This document shows positions 16,437-25,475 of a stretch of DNA of 54,484 nt, piece after piece. Origin of the DNA: Actinomycetota bacterium (GTDB taxonomy: Bacteria; Actinomycetota; Acidimicrobiia; Acidimicrobiales; RAAP-2); assembly GCA_029850535.1 (NCBI GenBank), contig JARCRU010000047.1:1-54484 (forward strand), read 5' to 3'. The notes beneath the pieces are model-generated. The model made no database searches. It had not been told where the DNA came from and worked only from the letters and a program-made list of their open reading frames with translations. Both the position numbers and the translations under genes were made by a program. Within the stretch, counting starts at the first letter, position 1. The number at the start of each line of letters is the position of its first letter.

Positions 16437-17465
16437 GTGTCAACTGTTGAGACACCCGTTGCCTCGAGCAACGAAGCGCCACCACCTTCGCCGCTGAAGC
16501 GCATCGCCACTTACGCCGCCAACCAGCAGTTCATCCTCTTCCTGGTGCTCATCGGCGTCATGATCTTCTTCGACTTCCACAACACTCGTTTCTTCGGGAC
16601 CAGTGAATTCACCAATCTGCTCGTCGACTTTTCCGAAGCCGTGCTCATCGCCGCGGCCGAGATGTACGTCATCACCTCGGGGGGCATCGACCTCTCCGTG
16701 GGCTCCACCATTGCGGTGTCGACCGTTGTTGGTGCCTACGCCATCCAATACCTCGAGGGACACCACTTCGGCGAGTTCCCCTCCCTCCTCGTGGGTACTT
16801 TCGTGTGCGCGGGTGTGGGTGGCGTGGTGGGCACCATCAACGCGCTACTCATCACCAAAGCGCGACTGGTGCCCTTCGTCGCAACCCTCGTGACGCTGAG
16901 CATGGGCGAAGGACTCGCCCTGGTCTTTTCGAAGGGTGGCACCGTAGGCTACGACCCCGCGGCCGCCGTATGGAGTTCGACGGGATTCTGGATCTTCCGC
17001 TGGCTCACCCTGATCGTTCTGGGCATCACGGTGATTCTGGGCATCGTCTTGCACGTCTCGCGCTACGGTCGCTACAACTTCGCCATCGGGTCCAACCCCT
17101 TCGCCGCCCGAGCCGCCGGCATCAACGTCAATCGTCACGTGGCGTCGGTCTACGTGTTGTCGGGGGTACTCGCCGGGCTGACTGGGATGATCTGGTACTT
17201 CAACTCCAGTGGCGGTGCTCCCCAGAACGGCATCGGTAACGAGCTCGAGGCCATCGCGGCCGTCGTGATCGGGGGGGTCAGCCTGGTGGGTGGCGTCGGA
17301 CGATTCTCGGGCATCATCCTGGGCGTGGCGATCTTGACCGTCGTTCACGATGGTCTGGTGTTCATCAACGTGGCGACCACCTGGAACGAAGTGGTCGTGG
17401 CGGGCTTCATCGCCCTCGCGGCCGTCTTGCAATCGTTGAGTTCTGGATCGAAGAGGCGCACATGA
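16437..17465 (+). CDS. sugar ABC transporter permease (RbsC/FrcC-like)
   Basis: The 342-residue integral membrane protein belongs to the BPD_transp_2 family of ribose/fructose/xylose importers. About nine to ten membrane segments are visible, with the family block EMYVITSGGIDLSVGS and the coupling-helix region RAAGINVNRHVASVYVLSG, then IAAVVIGGVSLVGG. It would form the translocation channel. The GTG start has AAGGAAG 6 nt upstream. Its stop overlaps the ATPase start (ATGA), so the two are coupled, whereas the binding-protein gene is set apart by a hairpin. Confidence 0.9.
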   Translation: MSTVETPVASSNEAPPPSPLKRIATYAANQQFILFLVLIGVMIFFDFHNTRFFGTSEFTNLLVDFSEAVLIAAAEMYVITSGGIDLSVGSTIAVSTVVGAYAIQYLEGHHFGEFPSLLVGTFVCAGVGGVVGTINALLITKARLVPFVATLVTLSMGEGLALVFSKGGTVGYDPAAAVWSSTGFWIFRWLTLIVLGITVILGIVLHVSRYGRYNFAIGSNPFAARAAGINVNRHVASVYVLSGVLAGLTGMIWYFNSSGGAPQNGIGNELEAIAAVVIGGVSLVGGVGRFSGIILGVAILTVVHDGLVFINVATTWNEVVVAGFIALAAVLQSLSSGSKRRT

Positions 17466-18220
17466 CCAACGAGAGAGAGCCCATCCTCGAACTGCGCAAT
17501 ATCAACAAGTCCTACGGTTCGGTCAAGGCGCTGACCGACGTGAGCTTCAAGGCCTACGCCGGCGAGGTGATCGGTCTGGTGGGGGACAACGGTGCGGGCA
17601 AGTCCTCCTTGATCAAGACGATCTCGGGTGTGCATAACCCGGACTCGGGAGAATTGATCGTTGACGGAGTCACGCGACACTGGAAGTCCCCACACGATTC
17701 GATGGCCGCGGGTATCGAAACCCTCTATCAGGATTCGGGACTGGCCCCGGACTTGACCATTGGATCGAACATTTTCTTGGGCCGGGAACTCGAGAAGAAG
17801 GGGATACTGGGCAAACTCGGATTCCTCGACCAACGGGCCATGGAGCGAAAGGCGCTGGAGGAGTTGGAGAAGGTGGGTATCACGGTTCCCCTCTCCAAGC
17901 GCACGGTCTCTCAACTCTCGGGCGGTCAGCGCCAAGCGGTCGCCATTGGTCGAGCGGCGATGTGGGCCCAGCACGTGATCATCTTGGACGAGCCGACGAA
18001 TCACTTGGGCGCTCGTCAATCACTGGAAGTGCTGAAAGTCATTTCTGCCGCGCGCGACCACGGGCTCTGCGTACTCTTCATTTCTCACACCCTGCCCCAC
18101 GTTCTCGAAGTGACGGATCGGATCATCGTCCTTCGTCTGGGCCGAGTGGTTAAAGACGCCTTGACCTCGGACTTCACGGTGGAAAGCTTGCTCGGAACCA
18201 TTACCGGTCTCAACACCTGA
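17462..18220 (+). CDS. sugar ABC transporter ATP-binding protein, single domain
   Basis: The 252-residue protein is a single ABC cassette: Walker A GDNGAGKS, Q-loop TLYQD, signature LSGGQRQ, Walker B VIILDEP and switch ISH. RbsA/XylG ATPases are usually double-domain proteins of about 500 residues; this one is of the FrcA-like half-size type and must work as a homodimer. After Walker B it reads DEPTNHLGARQS rather than the more common TAALGV. It is coupled to the permease by ATGA. The operon ends here, before a 215-nt gap. Confidence 0.9.
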   Translation: MTNEREPILELRNINKSYGSVKALTDVSFKAYAGEVIGLVGDNGAGKSSLIKTISGVHNPDSGELIVDGVTRHWKSPHDSMAAGIETLYQDSGLAPDLTIGSNIFLGRELEKKGILGKLGFLDQRAMERKALEELEKVGITVPLSKRTVSQLSGGQRQAVAIGRAAMWAQHVIILDEPTNHLGARQSLEVLKVISAARDHGLCVLFISHTLPHVLEVTDRIIVLRLGRVVKDALTSDFTVESLLGTITGLNT

Positions 18221-18435
18221 GTGGTTCGACACCGTCGGTCAATTCCAGTGACTCAGCGCACAGTTTCTGTAACGGCTGTCTCTTTAATCGTTTCAAGTGA
18301 CAATCAGGTGAAACAATGCGTTCACATTGGTTTGTTTGGTGTTAGTTTCTCAATGCCGTAACGCGTGAGCGTGGCGGACTTTGATGTACAGCAAAACCGA
18401 GAGGCGCCTTCGGGCGTCAGAAAAGAGTTGGGGAG
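18221..18435 (+). promoter_or_regulatory. upstream region of the XylF-like operon with inverted repeats
   Basis: No gene is seen. The gap holds GTTTCA (18290-18295) and TGAAAC (18309-18314) as an inverted repeat with a 13-nt spacer, and CAATG (18314-18318) with CATTG (18325-18329). These are candidate binding sites for a regulator different from the LacI protein, since no GACAACGTTGTC site occurs here. No convincing -35/-10 pair could be fixed. Confidence 0.35.
18403..18418 (+). promoter_or_regulatory. UUCG-tetraloop hairpin before the XylF-like gene
   Basis: GGCGCC (18403-18408) pairs with GGCGTC (18413-18418) around a TTCG loop; the closing C-G pair makes the very stable cUUCGg tetraloop. 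It ends 2 nt before AAAAGAG (18421-18427), the likely Shine-Dalgarno, and may protect the 5' end or affect initiation. Confidence 0.5.
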
Positions 18436-19644
18436 ATGAATTTCAAGACTGCAAGGATTCTTGCGTCGGTCACCCTGGTCGGCAGCGTTGCTGCGGCCAT
18501 GTTGCCCGCCGTGAGTAGTGCGAGCACGCCTACCGTTTCGGACAAGACGTTTAACACGAACTTGTCCACGATGAAGTACCTGAAGAGTGTTGTCGCTAAG
18601 GGCACCGGCTCCATTGCCGTTATCCTTCCTGACACCGTTTCTTCAACTCGTTATACCGAGTTCGACGCACCTTATCTGAAGGCATCCTTCGCTGCCGCTG
18701 GCTTGAAGCCGTCGCAGTACATCGTGCAGAACGCTCAGGGCAGTGACACGACGCAGTACACCGACGCGCAGGCGGACATCGCCAAGGGCGCGAAGGTCCT
18801 GTTGTTGGACCCGTTGTCCTCGACCACTGGTGCGATCATCGAGGCCTACGCCACCGCTCGCGGTGTCAAGGTCATCGACTACGACCGTCTGACCTTGGGT
18901 GGGGCGCGTAGCTACTACGTCAGCTTCAACAACGTCACCGTTGGTACCTTGATTGGTCAGGGTGAAGTGAGTTGCGTCTCGGCTTGGCACGTCGCCAACC
19001 CGACGGTGTACGTGATGAAGGGTTCGCCCACTGACAACAACGCCACGTTGTTCGCTCAGGGTTACAACGCCGTTTTGAAGAAGACCAAGTACACGCTGAT
19101 CAACGAAGGAACCGGTACCTGGGACCCGCCCACCGCGCTGACTGACTTCAAGGGTGCGTACACCGCGAACAGCAAGATCAACGCTGTGCTGACTCCGAAC
19201 GACGAGAACGCCGCTCCGATCATTGCGTACCTGCAGAGCCAGGGCCTCAAGCCCAACACGTTCCCCTTCACCGGTCAGGACGCCACGTTGACTGGTTTCC
19301 AGAACGTGATTTCGGGTTACCAGTGCGGCACCGTCTACAAGCCCATCTGGCTTGAGGCTCAGGCTGCGGCTGCGTTGGCCATCTACCTGCGTGCGGGCAT
19401 GAAGCCGCCGGCGGGCCTCGCGAACGGCACCACGCCGGACTCGGGTGCGACCATCGCCAGCCTCAAGCACGTGCCTTCGGTCCTGCTGACCCCGACCTGG
19501 GTGACCGCTTCGACTGTTGAGAAGACCGTCATCAAGGACAAGGTCATCAAGGCTTCGGCCCTTTGCACCAACGCTGCTCCGAAGGTTCAGGGCATGACCC
19601 TTCCTTCGTACGCCGCTGACTGCAAGACGTACGGCATCAAGTAG
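18436..19644 (+). CDS. xylose-type ABC transporter substrate-binding protein (XylF-like)
   Basis: The 402-residue secreted protein has a Sec signal peptide (cut after about SSA, residue 29) and a type I sugar-binding fold. The blocks IDYDRLTLGG, YYVSFNNVTVGTLIGQGE and VLTPNDENAAPIIAYLQSQGL match XylF-type D-xylose binding proteins. It is about 70 residues longer than XylF of E. coli, mainly at the C-terminus, which has extra Cys residues. No lipobox Cys is present. Codon use is strongly biased, suggesting high expression. It forms a second importer with the ATPase and permease that follow. Xylose is likely, but xylose enzymes are not in the window. Confidence 0.88.
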   Translation: MNFKTARILASVTLVGSVAAAMLPAVSSASTPTVSDKTFNTNLSTMKYLKSVVAKGTGSIAVILPDTVSSTRYTEFDAPYLKASFAAAGLKPSQYIVQNAQGSDTTQYTDAQADIAKGAKVLLLDPLSSTTGAIIEAYATARGVKVIDYDRLTLGGARSYYVSFNNVTVGTLIGQGEVSCVSAWHVANPTVYVMKGSPTDNNATLFAQGYNAVLKKTKYTLINEGTGTWDPPTALTDFKGAYTANSKINAVLTPNDENAAPIIAYLQSQGLKPNTFPFTGQDATLTGFQNVISGYQCGTVYKPIWLEAQAAAALAIYLRAGMKPPAGLANGTTPDSGATIASLKHVPSVLLTPTWVTASTVEKTVIKDKVIKASALCTNAAPKVQGMTLPSYAADCKTYGIK

Positions 19645-19653
19645 TCACCGCTG

Positions 19654-20499
19654 ATGGAACCCACCCCCGAGAGCAACAACCTCACCTCGTCTGAAACTAG
19701 GCAATCTGGGCCTGTTGGCTCGGGGGTGGATTCTTCAGCACCCATGCTGCTGAGCCTGCGCGACATCACCAAGAGTTTTGGTGCCGTGCAGGCTCTGCAG
19801 CACGTGGACCTCGACATACCGGCGGGCCAAGTCACCGCATTGATTGGTGACAATGGTGCCGGTAAGTCGACCCTCATCAAGACGGTGTCGGGAATATGGG
19901 CCCCCACCAGTGGGACGATGCACTGGCAGGGCAAGGAAGTCCACGTGCATACGCCACGTGACGCCACCCACTTGGGCATTGCGACGGTGTATCAGGACTT
20001 GGCGCTCTGCGACAATCTCGACATCGTTCAAAACATGTATCTTGGTCGCGAGGACACCAAGGTGGGCCTATTGGACGAGATTTCGATGGAACTCGCCACC
20101 ACCCAGACGCTCAAGGATTTGTCAGTGTCGACTGTCAAGTCGGTACGTCAAGTGGTGGGTTCTCTCTCCGGTGGTCAGCGCCAAGCCGTCGCTGTTGCGC
20201 GCGCCGTGATGCGCGATTCCAAATTGGTCATTCTCGACGAACCGACTGCTGCACTGGGTGTGTCCCAGACTGCGCAGGTGTTGGACTTGATCAAGACTCT
20301 CTCGAGCCGCGGCATCGCCGTGCTCGTTATTTCTCACAACCTCAACGACGTGTTCTCGGTGGCTGACCGCATCGCGGTCATGTACTTGGGAACACTCGTG
20401 AGCCATGGCCCCATTGCCAACTACGATCGCAATAGCGCAGTGGAAATGATCACGACGGGTAAGTCCGATCGTGTGGCCGCGCTCGCTTCTTCGAACTGA
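19654..20499 (+). CDS. sugar ABC transporter ATP-binding protein (XylG-like, single domain)
   Basis: The product is a single ABC cassette with Walker A GDNGAGKST, Q-loop VYQD, signature LSGGQRQAVAVARA, Walker B LVILDEPTAAL and H-loop ISHN. It partners the downstream XylH-like permease. From the ATG at 19654 it has 281 residues, but the first 30 are Ser/Thr/Pro-rich with no family match and are encoded inside a 15-bp inverted repeat. An ATG at 19744 gives 251 residues, almost the length of the other half-size ATPase, and may be the true start; a GTG at 19726 is a third option. None has a good Shine-Dalgarno. Confidence 0.85.
   Translation: MEPTPESNNLTSSETRQSGPVGSGVDSSAPMLLSLRDITKSFGAVQALQHVDLDIPAGQVTALIGDNGAGKSTLIKTVSGIWAPTSGTMHWQGKEVHVHTPRDATHLGIATVYQDLALCDNLDIVQNMYLGREDTKVGLLDEISMELATTQTLKDLSVSTVKSVRQVVGSLSGGQRQAVAVARAVMRDSKLVILDEPTAALGVSQTAQVLDLIKTLSSRGIAVLVISHNLNDVFSVADRIAVMYLGTLVSHGPIANYDRNSAVEMITTGKSDRVAALASSN
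19657..19733 (+). repeat. long inverted repeat after the XylF-like gene
   Basis: GAACCCACCCCCGAG (19657-19671) and CTCGGGGGTGGATTC (19719-19733) form a 15-bp stem with one mismatch and a 47-nt loop. It begins 12 nt after the binding-protein stop, like the hairpin at 16332-16373 in the first importer operon, and spans the first possible start of the ATPase. Confidence 0.65.
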
Positions 20500-20513
20500 A
20501 AGGTTCTCAACCA

Positions 20514-21758
20514 GTGTCTACCGAGACCACCACTGAGCGTCCCGTATCATCGGCCAACACGTCGGGGGTGTTTCGCCTCATGCTCAAGCGCTTTCGGCGC
20601 GGCGACAGCGGCATGATCCCCATTGTCATCGGACTCTTAGTTCTGGGGGCCTACTTCCAGATCCGTAGTTCGGTGTTTTTGTCAACGGGCAACCTGACGA
20701 ACCTGATGGTGCAGGCGACCATCTTCGTCCTCTTGGGAATCGCCGAGGTCTGGCTCCTCCTGCTGGGCGAGATTGACTTGTCGGCCGGTTTCAACGCCGG
20801 CCTCGCGGGGGCCATCGCCACGATCTTGGTGGACCAGCAGTTCCACTGGTCCTGGTACTTCGCCGTTGGACTCGCACTCATCGCCAGCACCGCTTTCGGC
20901 GCTCTCTGGGGGTTTCTCGTCATCGGACTGCGACTGCCGTCGTTCATCGTAACGCTGGCGGGTCAGCTCGGACTCGAAGGCCTCGTGCTGTGGATAGTGG
21001 ACAGCCAGGGAACTGGCGGGTCCATTTCAATTCACGAGCCGGTCTTGTACAACATCGTCTACGGTGACTTCACTCCGCTGTTCACGATCATCTTCATCGT
21101 GGGTACGGTGTTGGCGCTGTCGTTCTCACTGATTCGAAAGAACGCGAGTCGGGCGTCGCGCAACCTCGAATCGGTACCCATGCCGCTGATGTTGCTGCGC
21201 ATCGCGGGTCTCGTGATCGGCGGCGGCGTACTGATCTGGATTTTCAACTCCAACCGTGGCAAGTTCACGCCCATTCACGGAATGCCCTTCGCGATCATGA
21301 TCGTGGGTGTCGTATTGGGCGGGTGCACGTTCATAATGAACAAAACCAAGCCGGGTCGTTACATCTACGCCATCGGTGGTAACGCGGAAGCGGCGCGCCG
21401 CGCCGGTATCGCGGTCAATCGCTACCGCTTGATGGCCTTCATGATGACTGGGCTCATCTCGGGCATCGCCGGACTGGTCTACGTCTCAAACTTGAACGGC
21501 ATTTCCGACAGCATCAACGGTGGCACCCTGGTGCTGTACGCCGTCGCCGCCGCCGTCATCGGTGGAACGAGCCTCTTCGGAGGTCGTGGCAAGATGGTGC
21601 ACGCATTGATTGGTGGCGTCGTCATCGCGACGATCTACAACGGCATGGCACTGATCCAGCTCGGCGCGCCTCAGCAGTACATCGCGACGGCACTCGTCTT
21701 GCTGGGAGCGGTCACCATCGACTCGCTCGCGCGCCGCGGCAGCACGATCGTCAAGTAG
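20514..21758 (+). CDS. xylose-type ABC transporter permease (XylH-like)
   Basis: The 414-residue protein is a BPD_transp_2 permease with about ten membrane segments. The family blocks are EVWLLLLGEIDLSAG, ARRAGIAVNRYRLMAFMMTGLISG and AAAVIGGTSLFGGRGK. The length agrees with XylH (about 390) better than with RbsC (about 320), and a long loop around residues 170-215 is shared with XylH-type members. The GTG start lies 14 nt after the ATPase stop, with GAAAGG upstream. It converges on menE with 19 nt between stops and no clear terminator. Confidence 0.88.
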   Translation: MSTETTTERPVSSANTSGVFRLMLKRFRRGDSGMIPIVIGLLVLGAYFQIRSSVFLSTGNLTNLMVQATIFVLLGIAEVWLLLLGEIDLSAGFNAGLAGAIATILVDQQFHWSWYFAVGLALIASTAFGALWGFLVIGLRLPSFIVTLAGQLGLEGLVLWIVDSQGTGGSISIHEPVLYNIVYGDFTPLFTIIFIVGTVLALSFSLIRKNASRASRNLESVPMPLMLLRIAGLVIGGGVLIWIFNSNRGKFTPIHGMPFAIMIVGVVLGGCTFIMNKTKPGRYIYAIGGNAEAARRAGIAVNRYRLMAFMMTGLISGIAGLVYVSNLNGISDSINGGTLVLYAVAAAVIGGTSLFGGRGKMVHALIGGVVIATIYNGMALIQLGAPQQYIATALVLLGAVTIDSLARRGSTIVK

Positions 21759-21777
21759 CCGCCGCCGAGCGCCGGAG

Positions 21778-22887
21778 TCAGCGGGTGTCGCCGAGGCGGT
21801 CTCGACGAATCTTGCCGTTGGCCGTGCGAGGTATCGACGCGACGTAACGGATTTCCTTGGGCTTAGCCCAGGGGCCAATTCGTTCACTCGCCGTCGAGGT
21901 GATTTGTTCATCGAGTCGGCTGCCGTCACTGACGACGAGAGCCACGACGCGGTGGCCCCATTCTTGGTCCTCGATAGAGGTGACGGCGACGTCGAGCACG
22001 CCGGGCACCGACGTGATGACCGCTTCCAGATCATCGGGCCAAATCTTTTCACCTCCGGTATTGATGACGTAACCTCGTCGGCCACGGATGTGCACGACGC
22101 CGTCGGTGACGTCGCCCTCGTCACCCGTGGGGAACCAATCGTCGGTGCCGTCGGGACCAGTGATACGGGGGCGCGACCCGTCGCGATAGGAGCGAAAGAG
22201 CGTCGGGCTCTGCACGCAGATCTCCCCGTCGATGGCGACGACGGCGACGCCGCGCAGGGGTCGTCCGTTGTAGACGACTCCTGATCCCGTCTCGGTCATA
22301 CCCCACGTGGTGACGACGTTGTCGGCGAGGTCACCGGGGGGTCGCGCCCCACCCAACAACACCGCAGCGAATCCACTCAGGTCGTGGCGAAAGAGTTGCG
22401 CGCGTACGACCGCGACGTGGGTCGCCCCTCGTGAGGGCGCCGTCGCGATCGCGCCAGGTTCCCCCCACAACAACTGGGCGTCGCTGAGGATCGCACGTAA
22501 CAGGACCGCGAGGCCGCCGATGTGATTGGCGGGCAGGCAGGGGTACCACACGGGTGGTGTCGCCGCGCGCAATGACTCCTGGGTCAGTTCGGCGCTGGCG
22601 CGTAAGGCGTTCCAGGACAATTCCACGGCCTTGGGGGTCCCGCTCGAGCCCGAGGTCAACATCACGAGGCCGATCTCGTCGTCGACACTGGCGCCGCTCG
22701 CCAGCGCGTGCACCCCAGTGGCGTCACGTAGGTGAGTCGCGCCTAGCGCTCGCGACTCCTCGCGACGACGCTCCTTCGACAGTCGTTGATCGAGCACGCA
22801 GAATGCCTGGCCGAGGTGTACGCACTCGCGGAGGGCTCGTTCCAAGTCGGGTCCGAGAGGAAGATCGAGGGCGAGAAGTGATGCCAC
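21778..22887 (-). CDS. menE: o-succinylbenzoate-CoA ligase
   Basis: MenE activates o-succinylbenzoate with ATP and CoA in menaquinone synthesis. The 369-residue protein is a short member of the adenylate-forming family, as in mycobacteria: P-loop-like MLTSGSSGTPKAVELSW, TWGMTETGSG, DWFPTGDEGDV, GRRGYVINTGGEKIWPDDLEA, and the C-terminal lysine in RTANGKIRRDRL. The assignment to MenE rather than another acyl-CoA ligase rests on the men genes next to it. The GTG start follows a TAAGGT box by 6 nt (leaderless). It is divergent from menB. Confidence 0.9.
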   Translation of the reverse strand: MASLLALDLPLGPDLERALRECVHLGQAFCVLDQRLSKERRREESRALGATHLRDATGVHALASGASVDDEIGLVMLTSGSSGTPKAVELSWNALRASAELTQESLRAATPPVWYPCLPANHIGGLAVLLRAILSDAQLLWGEPGAIATAPSRGATHVAVVRAQLFRHDLSGFAAVLLGGARPPGDLADNVVTTWGMTETGSGVVYNGRPLRGVAVVAIDGEICVQSPTLFRSYRDGSRPRITGPDGTDDWFPTGDEGDVTDGVVHIRGRRGYVINTGGEKIWPDDLEAVITSVPGVLDVAVTSIEDQEWGHRVVALVVSDGSRLDEQITSTASERIGPWAKPKEIRYVASIPRTANGKIRRDRLGDTR

Positions 22888-22893
22888 GTAGCA

Positions 22894-22899
22894 ACCTTA
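22894..22899 (-). promoter_or_regulatory. -10 box, leaderless start of menE
   Basis: On the minus strand TAAGGT is followed by TGCTAC and the GTG start at 22887; no Shine-Dalgarno is present. Confidence 0.45.
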
Positions 22900-22948
22900 T
22901 GTTGCGACGCACCGGCGGGTCACCGGGCCCGGGCCCGGGTGAGGACGG

Positions 22949-22954
22949 TAGCGT
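22949..22954 (+). promoter_or_regulatory. -10 box, leaderless start of menB
   Basis: TAGCGT is followed by GGGGAC and the ATG at 22961. The six-base spacing equals that of menE on the other strand, so the pair has back-to-back leaderless promoters. Confidence 0.5.
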
Positions 22955-22960
22955 GGGGAC

Positions 22961-23854
22961 ATGGTAACGACAGTGATTTCAGGTTCTCCCCACGACCCCG
23001 TGGACGATTTTCGTGGTGCGCCGGCCCCCTCGTGGTCGACCCTCGGCGAGTACGAGGACATCATCTACGAGTGCGCCGAGGGGATGGCCCGGATCACTAT
23101 CAATCGACCCGAGCGACGCAACGCCTTCCGTCCCCAGACGCTCTTTGAGCTCTCGGACGCCTTCGAACGCGCCCGCGACGATATTGAAGTGGGTGTGATC
23201 ATTCTCACCGGTGCGGGGGGCGACGCCTTCTGTTCCGGCGGTGACCAGAAGATCCGTGGCGACGACGGGTACATGGGTGACGACGAGGTGGCGCGTCGCG
23301 GCGTGGGTCGGCTCAACGTGCTCGACCTGCAAATCCAGATTCGCCGGCTGCCCAAACCAGTGATCGCCCAGATCGCGGGCTACGCCATTGGCGGAGGTCA
23401 TATCTTGCACTTGGTGTGCGACCTCTCGATCGCCGCGGACAATGCGCGATTCGGTCAGACGGGGCCACGGGTGGGGTCCTTCGACGGCGGTTACGGTTCG
23501 TCGCTTCTGGCGAACACCATTGGACTTAAGCGCGCGAAGGAGGTGTGGTTCCTCTGCCGTCAGTACGACGCCGCTCGGGCTCTCGAGTGGGGATTGGTCA
23601 ATACCGTGGTGCCCCTCGACCAACTCGAGGCGGAGACCGTGGCGTGGTGCCGTCAGATTCTCACGCTCTCTCCGATGGCGTTACGAATGCTCAAGGCCGG
23701 CTTCAACGCCGCGGAGGATGGACTCGCGGGTATCCAGCAATTGGCCGGCGACGCGACGATGCTCTTCTACATGTCCGAGGAGGGGCAGGAGGGCCGCAAC
23801 GCATTCGTAGAACATCGCGCGCCGGACTTCTCACGTTTTCCCAAGCGTCCATGA
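22961..23854 (+). CDS. menB: 1,4-dihydroxy-2-naphthoyl-CoA synthase
   Basis: MenB closes the second naphthoquinone ring from o-succinylbenzoyl-CoA. The 297-residue crotonase-fold protein has [29 protein letters not shown] (oxyanion hole), [21 protein letters not shown] and [21 protein letters not shown] followed by [15 protein letters not shown], which together distinguish MenB from general enoyl-CoA hydratases. The catalytic Asp of VGSFDGGYG is present. Start after a TAGCGT box. Its stop overlaps menA (ATGA). Confidence 0.95.
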   Translation: MVTTVISGSPHDPVDDFRGAPAPSWSTLGEYEDIIYECAEGMARITINRPERRNAFRPQTLFELSDAFERARDDIEVGVIILTGAGGDAFCSGGDQKIRGDDGYMGDDEVARRGVGRLNVLDLQIQIRRLPKPVIAQIAGYAIGGGHILHLVCDLSIAADNARFGQTGPRVGSFDGGYGSSLLANTIGLKRAKEVWFLCRQYDAARALEWGLVNTVVPLDQLEAETVAWCRQILTLSPMALRMLKAGFNAAEDGLAGIQQLAGDATMLFYMSEEGQEGRNAFVEHRAPDFSRFPKRP

Positions 23855-24735
23855 GCGCGCCGGCCTCGCCGGGCACCCCGGGCACGTTGCAACGATGGAT
23901 TTTGGCGGCGCGAATTCGCACCTTGCCCGCCGCCGCGGTGCCGGTGGTGATCGGTGCGTCGTTGACGCGTCCGCACACCTACAACGTGCTGAACACCGTG
24001 CTCTGTCTGGTGGTGGCGTTGGCGTTGCAGATCGGGACCAACTTCGCCAACGACTACTCCGACGGCGTGCGCGGCACCGACGAGGTTCGCGTGGGACCCT
24101 TTCGTCTCACTGCGTCGAAATTAGTACCCGCGAGGTCCGTTCGCGCCACCGCCATCGCCTTCTTCGCCCTGGCCGCGGTGGCTGGCCTGGCGCTGAGTCT
24201 TCGTAGCACCTGGGTTTTCATCCCGCTGGGGATGAGTGCGGTCGCGGCGGGTTGGTTCTACACGGGTGGTCCCAAGCCCTACGGCTACTTCGGTTTTGGC
24301 GAGCTCTTCGTGATGCTCTATTTCGGTTTCGTGGCCACCGTGGGCACGGCCTACGCGCAACACGCTCACGTCCCAGCGGGCGCGTGGTGGTGGGGACTCT
24401 GTACCGGATCAATGGCGTGCGCGTTGTTGGAGGCGAACAACCTTCGCGACGTCGCCGGAGACCAGGTCGCGGGCAAGAAGACCCTCGCGGCGCGCCTCGG
24501 TCGAAGGAATGGCTCGTGGTTGTACGCGGTCTTCGTCGCGGGTAGCGTTCTCGGCGCCAGCCTCGGGGGCGAAGCACTGGTGGCCGCCGTGGCCCTGACG
24601 ATGTACATTCCGGCGTTGCAGATGGCCTTCTCTCAGCGAGCGGGTCGAGAATTACTCCCGCTGCTCAAGCAGTCCTCCTACGCGCAGTGGACGGTGGGCG
24701 CCGCCACGGCGCTGGTGATGTTCGTGACCCGCTAG
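23851..24735 (+). CDS. menA: 1,4-dihydroxy-2-naphthoate polyprenyltransferase
   Basis: MenA is the membrane UbiA-family enzyme that attaches the polyprenyl chain to dihydroxynaphthoate, giving demethylmenaquinone. The 294-residue protein has about eight to nine membrane helices and both Asp-rich motifs: [14 protein letters not shown] and [22 protein letters not shown]. The ATG at 23851 overlaps the menB stop. It ends in the CTAG at 24732-24735, which is also the stop of menH on the other strand. Confidence 0.93.
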   Translation: MSAPASPGTPGTLQRWILAARIRTLPAAAVPVVIGASLTRPHTYNVLNTVLCLVVALALQIGTNFANDYSDGVRGTDEVRVGPFRLTASKLVPARSVRATAIAFFALAAVAGLALSLRSTWVFIPLGMSAVAAGWFYTGGPKPYGYFGFGELFVMLYFGFVATVGTAYAQHAHVPAGAWWWGLCTGSMACALLEANNLRDVAGDQVAGKKTLAARLGRRNGSWLYAVFVAGSVLGASLGGEALVAAVALTMYIPALQMAFSQRAGRELLPLLKQSSYAQWTVGAATALVMFVTR

Positions 24736-25475
24736 GCGAGGAAGAATTCGATTTCACTCGCCACCAGTTCAGGTTGTTCGAGGTGCGCGGCGTGTCCGGC
24801 GCCGGCAATGGTCGCCACGGCGCCCCGGCGCACCGTGTCGGCGATCGCGCGGGCCTCGAGGACGAATTTCGTGTCAAGCTCGCCAGCGAGGGCCAGGGTG
24901 GGCACCTCGAGTTCACTCAGACGTTCCCCGAGCCATTCCTGAGTTCCCGTACCCGCACTGCGCAGACTGCGCGCCAGACCCGCCGCGTCGTGGCTGCGCG
25001 TGTCGGATTCGGCGTGGGGGCCCAGGGTGGCGAAGAGCGGTTGGGACAACCACTCGCGCAGGAACGTCTCGGTACCGACGTCACTGAGGTGGGTCGCGAG
25101 AGCCTCGTCTCGGCGGCGTCGCTCGTCTCGTTCCTGGGGGTCGGCGATACCCCGCGAGGCGCCGAGGGTAATGAGGGCCGAGAGGCGCTCAGGCTCCGCC
25201 AGAGCGACGTGCAGTGCCACGCGAGCCCCGAAGGAATAGCCGCCGAGGACCACGGGTTCGCGCGGTAGCGCATCGAGCACGAGGCGGGCGATCTCGGGCA
25301 GGGTGCCCTCGACCGCGGCGGCCGCGCCGTGACCGGGTAGGTCGAGGGTCATGAGTTCGTGACGACCTGCCAGAATGGTACGGAACTGACGCGCCGAGTC
25401 CCGAGTTTGGGTGAAGCCGTGGAGCCACGCGAGGGGCGGTCCCGATCCGCGTCGGTCCAGTGTGAGGAGTGGCAT
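24732..25475 (-). CDS. menH: MenH-like 2-succinyl-6-hydroxy-cyclohexadiene-carboxylate synthase
   Basis: The 247-residue alpha/beta hydrolase has the nucleophile elbow GGYSFGARVALH (Ser after Tyr), LHGFTQT near the oxyanion hole, the LITLGASRGIADPQERDERRRRDE segment (in two parts) typical of MenH, and a C-terminal GAGHAAHLEQP with the catalytic His. MenH removes pyruvate from the MenD product. Its place between menA and menD supports the call. It is on the opposite strand: its stop is shared with menA, and its ATG overlaps the TTG start of menD head to head. A TACGCT box lies 8 nt before the start. Confidence 0.85.
   Translation of the reverse strand: MPLLTLDRRGSGPPLAWLHGFTQTRDSARQFRTILAGRHELMTLDLPGHGAAAAVEGTLPEIARLVLDALPREPVVLGGYSFGARVALHVALAEPERLSALITLGASRGIADPQERDERRRRDEALATHLSDVGTETFLREWLSQPLFATLGPHAESDTRSHDAAGLARSLRSAGTGTQEWLGERLSELEVPTLALAGELDTKFVLEARAIADTVRRGAVATIAGAGHAAHLEQPELVASEIEFFLA

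Noticed and set aside
12007..21758. Sugar block as a horizontally acquired island
   Set aside because: No integrase, tRNA, direct repeats or shift in base composition was seen; the differing codon use of the binding-protein genes fits high expression.
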